In this document: one piece after another, positions 9,759 to 21,700 of the stretch
Layout of the letters: every line of letters begins with the position of its first letter
Numbering within the stretch: the first letter of the stretch is position 1
Source: Diphasiastrum complanatum
Lineage: Eukaryota; Streptophyta; Lycopodiopsida; Lycopodiales; Lycopodiaceae
Length of the DNA stretch: 64,000 bases
NCBI GenBank assembly: GCA_029204225.1
Contig: CM055102.1
Location: forward strand, 62,479,168-62,543,167
Reading direction: 5' to 3'
The notes under the pieces: model-generated
What the model saw: only the letters and a program-made list of their open reading frames with translations
Database searches by the model: none
Told to the model about the DNA's origin: nothing
Program-made: the position numbers and the translations under genes

Positions 9759-12700
9759 GTTGTCTTTTTTAAGACTTGTAGCTACTTTGGGTTAGGTCCA
9801 TTTGTCTTATCCTATTTCTTTTGTGAATCGTACCTATTTGATACTCCAATTTTGTGCATAGGAGTTCATGTTGAAGCATTGAATTGCAATCTAGGACCTT
9901 TTGGATGGATAATGTGTGAGGTAGGAAGTTGCATAGGCACTGTAGCTTATAATTTGTTGAGACTGTCCCTCTCCTATATGTGTGTCTTTACTTACACGTC
10001 GTGGCATTAACAAGATGAGGAAGTTACAATATCTTCGAATGATTGCAAGATGAACACTTTATTAGCCTTAGACGTTTTTATAAGTAAGCTACTTTTTGGC
10101 TAAGTTTGTTCTTTGATGCCAAAATCTCTAGTTCCCAAGATGTATCTCAATACCCTCTTGCCTAGTTTCCAATGCTCCACACTAGGATCATGCATAAATT
10201 GGATTAGCCTACCAACACAATAGCTTGTGATGGTTAGATATATGAGTGAGCCAACTAGCTTCCTATAGAGAGTAATGTCCTCGAAGGATTTTTCATTACC
10301 TCTTATAGTGAGCTTTACATTTGACTCCATTGGTGTATCACAAGACTTAGCATCTACCATATGAAATCTTCTTAGAATAGAATTAGCATACTTCTCTTTA
10401 CAAATGAAAGTAAATTGAGAAGTTCTAAAAAAAATCTACTAAAATCATCAATAAAAGTCACATACATTTTAGCACCTCCATTGCTAAATGTAGTAACACC
10501 ATGAATATATGAATGCACAAAGTTCAACCACTACGTTTCTACATTAGCCAGTATTGATCTTTAAAGTAGTAACTATATATGTATATATCGTGGTTGCTAG
10601 CGGATCACGATCCGCTGCAACCACGTCCCGGATCGCATTATCCGGAACGCTGGCGTTCCCAGACCAAAAACGTGGTCCCAGATTGCCAGAAAACGTTGGA
10701 AATTTTTTGTGGGCCGCGAGCAGGCAGCCTGCGGCCCACATAAAAAAATTTGTTTTTTGTAAGTGAGATAGAGAGAGATGGTGATGGTGAATTGTAGCCA
10801 TCTTGGAGCATTGTTCAACACGGTGGCAGCAATGAGGCAGTGGCGTTTCTCTTCAAAACGGTTTTAGGTAAGTTTTGGCTTCACATCTTGGAAGCTCATG
10901 GAATGAGCTGTAGGCAACATAATGAAATGGTTTTTAGTTTCAATTCATTTGTATTGAACCCCACATACATGCTTATGTTGTTAGTTTTTCCCATTATTGC
11001 TCGTAGCAATAGATGTGAATCTCCTGCCCTTTTTCCATGTGTTTTTGGCTCTTTTTCTAAACTGTCATGTAGTCATCCATTGAGGTGCAGATTGAGGCTA
11101 AACTGTGTTTCTTCATGCCCACAAACATGCTTGTGCTATTAGTTTTGGCTATTATCGCTTGTAGGGAAAGTTTTCAATGGCACGCCCAAATCACATGTGT
11201 TTTTTTAGGGTCTAGGGTTTAGGGGTCTTGTAGGCATGCAATTGATTTGCAGTCTGAAGCTGCATTGTGTTTCTTCATTCCCATAGAAATGCCTACTTGT
11301 TTTGATGAGTTCAAGGTCCAGGACACTATATGCAGCTTGAACCTGTTGGCAGTTTTTTTTCGATGTTGGGTTTAGGGGGGTTGTGAGTCATTGAATGTTG
11401 TGAATGCATATGTGGAATCCGGATGTTGTTGCTACACAGAATGATTGTTTGCTTTTTCTTTTGCAAGTCTGATACATTGACGATTTCACACGATGCTGGT
11501 AATTGGTAGAGGCATTTGGTCAGAGGTTGAGTTGACAGAGGGGGATGTGGCTACACACCAGGGATCTAGTGCCCGCAGATGGAGATGCCTACATTGTGGT
11601 GGGATCTTTACTGGTTCTCTTACCAGGGTCAGGGCCCACTTACTACGGCTCACTGGGCTACATGGGCGGGGGATGGGCATATCCATTTGCCCTCGCATAT
11701 CAGATGCAGAGCTGGAGAGATTGATGGAGACATACGGGCTCGACGATATGTCTCTTGAGCCATTGAGACCATCTCAGAGCTCTTTTCACAGGTTAGTGGC
11801 AGGAGCAAAGATTAGAGCAGGTCCAAGACCTAGTGCAGGTGTAGGGCTTGGAGCAGGTGCAGAGGCAGGGCCTAGTCACCGGGGGGGGGGGGATGTTCCT
11901 AGAGCTACCAGCACACATGTAGCCTCTCATCCTATTGTTCCTTCAACAACATTTCCATCTCATCCATCGTCGTCATCAGCTGCTCCATAGCTCATGCTAT
12001 TGTTCCTTCAGCAACAAGTCCCTCTCATCCATCGTCATCATCAGCTGCTGATGCACCACCCATAGAGCCAGATCTTACCACAAAGGTGGGGCAAAGATCC
12101 AGTAGGTGATGCTCCACAGCCAGACACACCCTCAGTGCGCCCATCTGTTGCTTCTGGCGGGCGTCCTAGACCGAGAGAGCCCTTTGTGCACCAGAGAGGG
12201 GGGCCAGGCAACAGACCTTGGACCGTGGTGGGTGGCAGAGACAGCAGCATTCCCTATGTACCCAACGGTTTATGAGTGTGGCATCCCTTTTGTTGTTGCT
12301 GACACTTGGATCTTCAGGGACACTTGCCTTTAGATTGCAGCAGCTGATTCCTCATGGAGGCCTCCGAGGAGAGAGGTATTGTGCACAACTATGCTACGAG
12401 AGGAGGAGACTATCACACGGGAGTTGATTTCCACAATGTGGTAGACGTAAGAATCCTTTGCTACTCTTTACCACTTCTCCAAATTCTATCAAGCTACAAC
12501 ATGCCCCAGTTGGATCCATAATGATGGCTTGTTGCTTGTTTTGAAAAGTGTTAACTGTTCAATTTTTTGTACAAAACATTAATCGTGGAGCACCATCTAC
12601 GGTCGATTATGTCACCAAACCTTATTCCAAATTGAGCACTAACCTTAACTCCAAATTGAGCATTCAATACATTTGACCTACTCGTGGTTAGCCTCATGGT

Positions 12701-15700
12701 AGACAATACATTCTTCTATCTTGGGTGATTTAGTGCATTTGACTATCCTAAGCAATCAATGTATTTGATTGCTTAACATAACACTCATGATGGTGGTGGT
12801 GAGCTAGCCCACCACATGCATGCAAAGTACATTCTTACTACAATTTATTGTTTTAGGCTAGAAGTGGGCTAAGTATGGTTGTGCTATTTTTGTGATGGTT
12901 GATCCGTGCTATTGCAGAAGACCATCAATTAACTTACTGGCTACTAGCATATATAGTTTTGGATGCAACAATGACAACCTTAAAAGTTAAATCATTATAG
13001 AAATAGTCCTCTCACTAACAAAATATCCATAGTAGACAAGATCAAGAGACAAAGGATATTCTTGAATAGAGCTACCATACCACGTGAGAAGTGCCTCAAA
13101 ATGATTAGAACATTACATAAGCAATCACCAAAGGAACATGGGCCTTCTACTAAGATACATAGATCAAAAGATCAGGAATTGGTAGATGTGCCTCAAGTTA
13201 ATGTAGGTGCCTCACGAACCATTAAGTGAACACGTAGTTATGGTGCACACCATGGAAGCAGAACAATAGAGATTGGAACCTTCAACCGAGGTGCATGTGC
13301 CAAATATGTTGAAACCAATGCCTAATGTATGGATACTTGGCTACTGTGGATAGTCTTGCCAAAGCCTCATGTATCCATGTCGATGCTGGCACCTAATTTA
13401 TACACACTATTGTATGTGCCTTGCTTGTAATAATTGGTAATTGGACATTCGACCATCGAATTCGACCTTCATTTGACATTTGAGTTTCACATTCGACACT
13501 CCTTCGATTCGAATTCAAATATTACAAATCTCACATGTGTCGACCAATACTGTCCAAAGTACTTCTATTGCACTTTATGGCAGAAATAGACCATTGTCTC
13601 TGTCACACAAGACAACTTTTTTGATGGTGATCATGTATGGAAACTAGTCCACATTAGCTGCAATCCAACCATCGGACCTATACTATTCTAGGACAGTAGG
13701 CTTCATGGTAGTTCTTCTATAAATAGAAGCCAAAAATCGCCACCTCAAGTTTGAAAGCAGTCAAGCAGTCTATCAGTGTAGCCATAGCTACAAATTCTCA
13801 AACTGTAGACTCATGATTCCTTAGAGTTTTGTTTTTCCTGCTCTCTGTACTTTAAAAAACAAGACATTGTGCTGAAGGATTTTCTTAGTAATTAGTCTTT
13901 TAAAGAACAAATCTGAAGCTTTCATTCAGATTTTTCAAACAGTTCAAGGCATCTGCTGAAAATCAAACCTCAAGAAAAATCAAGGCTCTGCGTACTGATG
14001 GAGGGGGCGAATTCTTCTCCAATGAGTTCAAGGACTTTTGCAAGGCACACGGGATACATCAACAATTCATTACAAGCTATTCACCTCAGTCCAATGGTAT
14101 GGTTGAACGGAAGAATCGAACTCTCATAGAGATTGCAAAGAGCATGCTGGCCCATGCCTCCCTTCCTAAAAGATTTTGGGAAGAGGCAATATCAACTATT
14201 GCTTGCTTATCTACAAAATCGATCCATCACAAAGGCTCTCAACAACAAAACTCCTCATGAGGTATGGACAAGATTGAAACCTTCCCTCAAAAATATTCGA
14301 GTTTTTGGATGTATTGCATACTCTCAAATCCCTGTTGAGATAAGAAAGAAGCTAGGTAATACTAGCAGGAAATCAATTTTCATAGGATAGTCTCCCGACC
14401 ACAAAGCATACAAGCTCTACAATCCACTTTCACAAAAATCTTTTGTAAGTAGAGATGTAATCTTTGTTGAAGATCAATTCTACGACCTTAAGGGTAAGGC
14501 TCCAGCCAAGATTCCCACTTCAGATCTCAAGATGGATGATCCTAAAATCGATTCTGACTTAGACGATGAGTCATTAACTCCTCAACAGGTTGGACAACAT
14601 CAGAGGGTTGAAAATTTCCAAGAAGGTAGACAGCCTCCATCCAGATTTATGGTGATCCCTCTTGCTACCTTGTACAAGAGCCTAACACTGTTTTAGAGGC
14701 CATGTCAAGTGAAAATGCTAATCAATGGAAAACTGCAATGGACAAAGAATATGAATCTCTAATGGAGAATAACACATGGATTGTCATGGAGCTGCCTAAG
14801 GATTGAAATCCAATTCCATGCAAATGGATCTTCAAAGTGAAGTATGATGCTGAAGGCAAAATTAATAGATACAAAGCTAGGCCGGTTGCAAAAGGTTTTT
14901 CACAAATTCCAGAACTAGACTACTCTGAAACCTTCAGCTCAATAGATAAGCATGCTTCAATTCGATTACTACTATCTTATGTAGCTGCAGCCAATCATGG
15001 ATGTCCAAACAACATTTCTAAATGGGACCATTGAAGAGGACATTTTTATGTCACAGCCAGAAGGATACGAGCTCAAAGGTTAAGAGCACCTTGTATGCAA
15101 GATCCACAAAGCTCTCTATGGACTGAAACAGTCCCCAGGGGCCTGGTTCCAAAAAATCAACCGATTCCTTATCGATAATGGTCCCATCCAAACTTAGCAG
15201 ATTCAAATGTCTATTTAATATCTGTTTCTACCTCCTATATAATCATCACCTTAGATGTTGATGACACATTGTTATTTAGTATTTGAAATATTTGAAGGAT
15301 ATCATGAGCATGCTAGCAAAGGAGTACAAGATGACAGATTTGGGCCCATCCCACTATTGTCTTGGAATCTAGATCCACAGATATCGACCCAACAGACTGA
15401 TTTTCATCAGTCAACAGTGATATTTGACAAATGTGTTGAGTAAATATGGCATGACCGATTGTAAATTGAGTTTCTTTCCACTCGATCCAGGATTAAAGAT
15501 ATCAAAGGAGCAATGCCCACAAATAGAGGCGGAAAAGGAGGCCATGAAACAATATCCTTGTCATCCCATTGTAGGCTTATTAATGTATGCTATGTTATGC
15601 ACTCGACCTTGAAATATATTCAAGCCACCAAAGAGTTATGCATCTGCTATGGAGGCAGCCAATTTGCCAATATTCTTGAAGGATACACATATGCAGATTG

Positions 15701-18700
15701 GGCAAGAGATATCGACACCAGAAAATCGACTTCTAGTTTTATTTTCCTATTCAACCAAGGCCCAATATCCTGGAACAGACCTCAGTAGCATTATCTTCAA
15801 TAGAATCGTAATACATTGTTGCCACAAATGCTACCAAGTAGGTAATTTGGCTCAGGAATCTGCTTGCAGATATCATCGACCTTGCTTAACAACAACCAAC
15901 AATCTCTATCGTGACAATCAAAGCACAATAGCACTATCCTTGAATCCGAGATTTCATTCTTGAAGCAAGGATATCAAAATCTAGTAAGATGAGGCCTTGT
16001 TGAGTAGAAATCACTGTGACCCAATTCTCATATGCTTCTGGTAAACTCGATAACAGAGTCATAATGGCATCAATATTATCGATGACTGATCCAGTGGCAG
16101 TCATTTGCTCCATAAGATTCTTGAATGTATCAAGATGGGTTGAAATAGAGTCAGCTTCAGACGTTTTGAGGGTGAAAACTTTCTTCCTCAAATGGAGTTT
16201 GGACGTAATATCTCTGATGTCGTAGAGAGTAGCTAGGATGTCCCAAGCATCCTTAGCAGTCTGGGATGATTTGATATGGCTGATCTGAGAGTCCTTGATA
16301 TTGAGAGTGATCCTGCACGGAGTGTCGATTATAGAACCACAAGCTCTGATACCATGTCGGAAATTGATGGTCGATGATCGAATGATCAGATGTCCATAGG
16401 AGAAGCTCTGGATTGATTCGCTCAGAGATGAATACTTGGCGTTACTGGCAGCGGAATGTGATAACGCGGGCCTTCACTATTGAAAAAGCATCAGAAAACC
16501 AACAAATTGCTCTTGTACAAAATTCAAATTATGAAGGCTAATGTTTTTCATTTGCACAAATTTGTAATATCTCGTCCATGCTTTGCAACATTAACAAGTA
16601 GTGCCTGTGTTATCATAGATATTATCTAGTGCTTTGTTTAAGGCTGAATTTTTTTGTGTGCTCACTTTAACTGAAAACGATAAATTGATAGATTTTGGAG
16701 CTTGATATTCGTAGAAAGGCTCCAATATGTCTCTTTTTGTACTACTTGTCATTTTATGACTTCTACTGAAACTTGCCACTTGGACATTTGTATATGTAGT
16801 CTTATCATGAAAAATCTATGGATTGCTGATTATTAGACCAAATATGAGGGTTGTTAATGGTGATTTTTTCCAGCTTGCAGGGTTTGGTCAAACTTGCAGA
16901 TTTTGGAGTTGCAACTAAGCTCACTGAAGCAGATTTGAACACACACTCAGTTGTTGGAACACCATATTGGATGGCTCCTGAGGTCAGGAAAATTTCATTT
17001 GAGTTTGATGAATTTAATATGCATATGTTATGTGGTATCTAGAAAAGAAAACTTGTTGATAGATCTAAGAACACTCACAAAAAATTATGTCAAAGGTAGC
17101 AAACATTTTTCATGTTTTGTATTATGGTGCCTAAGATTAACTATTCCAAAGAGTACTTCATTTGGTTAATAAGCTCATATTTTGACGAAGCTTTAGAGTT
17201 GACAAAGGACTTTTCATAGTTTTGAGTTTTTCATTCGAATTGTCCTTCTACTCATCCTTTTCTTCTACTTTCATGATCGACCTTGAAAGACACGAAAATG
17301 CAAAGTGTCTTGTTGTTGAGCTTTGTAACTCTCCTTAGAAGTTAATGCAACTTTGCTTTTTGTGATATTGTGGAACTTGATATGCCAAAACACAAGAATA
17401 GTTGTCTTTATGCTCCAAGATGTACTTAACAAGTCTCATCACCATCCACAAGCTCAATCTCTCCATTTTTATGTAGCGTACGTAACAAGTCGCATCACCA
17501 TCTACAAGTTCAATCTCTACCTTTATGTAGCCTACCTCACCATTGCTAGAAGCAACTTCGCAAAATTTCAAAGAATGGAAAAGTGAGGAAAAAGGAACAA
17601 TTCGGTTGAAAATAATTTGCTCTACAATGCAAATTACGTTGATGCTACAACCTTTAGGATTAAACAAGCATGTAGACAAGCTCTAGGAAAAACTTTGGTG
17701 CTAGAAATAGAATACTCACAAAGCCTAATAAAAATAGGGTGATAATCTACTCTTAGTTCTACTCTTAGTCATACACAATTGTAATAAATTCATAAGGTTC
17801 TATACAAAAATTCATTAAGGCAAGCTTACATTAGAGGAGTTTTGAGTTCCAAAAAGACCCTTTAAGAATTCGTGCAAGATGCCTTTTTTATTGTTAAAAT
17901 ATTATAACACTAATACTTTTGACATGCCATAACTTTTTAATCGTAGCTCAGAAGTATGTCATACATATCATTGGAAAGCCCTTGTCAAGCGCTTTCCAAT
18001 GCACCAAACTCCGCTAAATTTGGACTTACCACTAAAAAGTTATGTCATTTTTAGTATGGAATCAAAATGTGGACTCAAAAAGTTACGTTACGTAGATTTC
18101 AAATTTGAGTGTTTTGATTGGTCCATGTGTAAGAGAAATTTGAGAAAAAATATAAAAAGAATCTTTACAAAGGGTCTTCTTTTGGATTTAGAACTCCTCT
18201 AATGAAACATGATTGAAACACAAATAAAGCCTAGGTGAACAAAGGTGGAGAGGTGACAGAACTTGTGGGCTATGACTGCTAGATTCCTCCATGGTGAAGA
18301 TGCTACGTGTTTCCATTCACTTCTCTTCCACATGTGATCCTTTGTCTAGACATTGCATAAAACAGTAGAAAAGCATCACTTTATTGCACAAGATCATGCC
18401 TCAATATCCAATAAGCTAGGAGTGCTCCTCGTTAAAACCCCTATTCTCTCAAGAGTATAATGAATCTCTAAAGTAGCTCTCCGTCAAAGGTAAGCTCTTG
18501 CCTCATCATGAAGGCCCTGGATGTATTGAAGACCATAATCTTGGTCTTTGCATTGTTAAACCCCATCTGGTACAAAAAGCATGAAGACTATTTCTGGAGG
18601 CCCTATAGTCGTGGAGAGTAGAGCCACATCATATGCGTAAAGGAGGATGGCAATCAAAATGTCTCCAAGACTGCAACTTGTACCACCACACTGATCAATG

Positions 18701-21700
18701 ACTCTCAAGCTCATCAATATATAATCCAAATAGTGTGGGGGAGAGGGAACAACCTTGCTTCACCCCTATGGTGCTCGATATGTGCTCTGACATGCCAATG
18801 TCACTTCGAAAGCAACCAAGAACTCGCTTTATGATGTCAATGTCGCTTCGAACGCAACCAAGAACTCGCTCATAAAGTGCCATCACCGCTAGAACTGTGT
18901 TAGTGGAGAAACCAAGATCTCGTAATCTTTGAATGAGAAGGGAACGAGGGACAAAATCGAAGGCTTTCCTGAAGCCAAAAAACAATAACAAACCTTTTGT
19001 CTCTTATGTTTGGATTTCTCGATGATAGGTCCAAGAGTGAAGACATGGTCTATGGTGGAATAGTGAGTTTGAAAACTTGCCTAGCCCAAAGCATGTCGTC
19101 TCCTAATCTCAGCCTCATAATCGACCACCGATTGAAGAATGGTGCCATATAGTTTCGCAATAACATGCTTGGTCATGATAGTACACTAGTTACTAGGATT
19201 CATGGGGTTACCATTTTTGTGAATGGGGTGGATGATATTCGTGCACCAGGGTGAAGGGAAACCAAAGACAACCGTGCGATTAAACAAAGTGACTAGCATA
19301 GGTGAAAGTATGTCAGCGACATGGATTAGCAATTTAGATTCAAGGTCCTCTATGTCTATGGTGTGGTGGGTCTTCATTCTCTTGATGGCCATCAGGACCA
19401 TGTCAAAGTTGAAGAAAGTGAATTCATATAGACAGGGAGAGAGAGAATGGGTGAGTTAGTGCGAGGGAGCATATGTGGTCCAAATATGTAAATCTCTATT
19501 CCAATCGAATTTTTTAAACCCAGAGCACCATGCCTCCACGGCCCAAATTGCTGTGGGGGTGACTAGAGTATAAAAAAGATGACAATTGTTGAGTGCTTGA
19601 TTGGTTTCTTGAAGTAGAAATTTTCTTGATAAACCAAAGGGCGATTGCCCCTTTCCTAGTCATTGACTAGCTGCTTGCCTCATGCTATAGATAGGACCCA
19701 AGAAGAGTACCCCCAATTACATGTATGAATGAACTATCTCTAGAGGTTGACCATCCAAAGTGTGAACATGGCTTTGGACGGAGCGAGATTTGTTTGAGAC
19801 CATCAATTTGGTGTTTTCAATATTAGCTTTCAAACTTGCCTCTCTCCCCCATATAAGTACAAGGCATCAAGTAATGTTACACGGTCTGGTTCAGAGTATG
19901 TTTGAATGGGCCAAGCTAGGTTTAAATATTTGAATCACTTCAGGGTTTTGTTTTGGCTAGCTTCATTTTCGGGAGTCTATTATAGCATAAACAAGTGCTA
20001 ATATAGTATTTAGGGTGCGAATGTTGCTCTGTAACATTGTAGACAATAATCAACAGGTCATTGCATCTTGTCTCTTGAGTCTCGACTCCTAAATCCTTAT
20101 GATTGAATCCTAAATAACACATGCTTGTAGCTTTGTGTTGAGTGCTTGGTGGCTTTTGTGCAACTCAATAATTTAAGTTATAACTCAAAAAAATTGGAAT
20201 TAGAACAGGTTTTTGGACTAAGTAGTAGGTCTAAGGTTATAACTAGTAATGATTGATAAGTGATATTAGGCTTCAACTTCTAAGCAAGATTCAAAGCACG
20301 TAAGTTGTCACATCATACATTATAGGCATTGATTATAGAATGGGGTCCTATTTCTTGACCGTTGATTCTTGAATCATAGATGTTGAGTGCTTAGTGGCCT
20401 TAATGCTTATTGTTATAAGTCATAACATAAGGAGACTAAAACTTGAAGAGCTCTTCAAAATGGTTTTCAAACACAATACTAAGTACTTGATGAGTGATAG
20501 AAAGACATTTAGTCTACAGACCTTAAAATCAAATATGAAATTAGTGGCTTCAATGCTTACTAGTAGAACTTATAACTTAAGAAAATTGAAGAGCCAACGG
20601 ACATCTTCAATAAGCCCTTGGACACTAGGATAAATCACATGGATCAGAGATAGATCTTTCCTACCTATGAATTAATTCAGTGAAGGTTCTATTCGAACCA
20701 AATCATATTTTTGCATTGGCCTGGATCAGATATTAGGGAGGTTTGCACATTGATCTAGTAAAGATTATATCCAAAACAGAAATAATCAAGAAAAAAACAT
20801 TTTGAATAGAAAAAAATAATACTATTTTTGCCATGGCGATTGCTTTTATTGATTCAAACCAATGACAATTCTAGGAAAGAGTGGCATCAATGTGTCATTG
20901 TAGCCCATCTTTGGATGTAGATATTTTTACGACATTGTTTGCATATAATATATTGTTAATCAAAGTGTCCCCTACAAACCTCCCTAGTCTCCTGAATGAT
21001 GTATCACTAAATCCAACTCATCAATATAAAGACAATATGATGTAGGTGAGAGTTTGCATCCTTCTTCACATCTATTGTGCTCTAGATCGTCTTGGATGTA
21101 TTCGCCCAACAGCTGAAATGTCCCACCACCCTCTCATATGAAGCCATAATTGCCAAAATTATTTTGGATGTAGATATTTTTACGACATTGTTTGCATATA
21201 ATATATTGTTAATCAAAGTGTCTCCTACAAACCTCCCTAGTCTCCTGAATGATGTATCACTAAATTCAACTCATCAATATAAAGACAATATGATGTAGGT
21301 GAGAGTTTGCATCCTTCTTCACATCTATTGTGCTCTAGATCGTTTTAGGGTCGAAGATTGCGTAGTATAGCCCTCCCGCCTGTCAACAAGGGTTAGTTCA
21401 CTGGATAGGTACCTAACTATGCATAGATGCTAATTTTAGGTAGTTTCCTACTTTGCATCTAACTCTACCTCCACTAACACTACTCACTCTAACTCTACTC
21501 TTCCTAAACTAACTTCATCATGATTTTGGGTGAAGAGAGAGGATAGAATAGAAGAAGAAGAAGAAGGAGAAGAGAGTGAGAGAGAGAGATGAGATGGAGG
21601 TTAGCTCAAATGCTCAATGTCATTGCTTATGGAAAAACCTTAACTAGCATAAACCAAAAAGCATGGGAAATGGAAATAACAAGCAATCACAACAAGAGCA

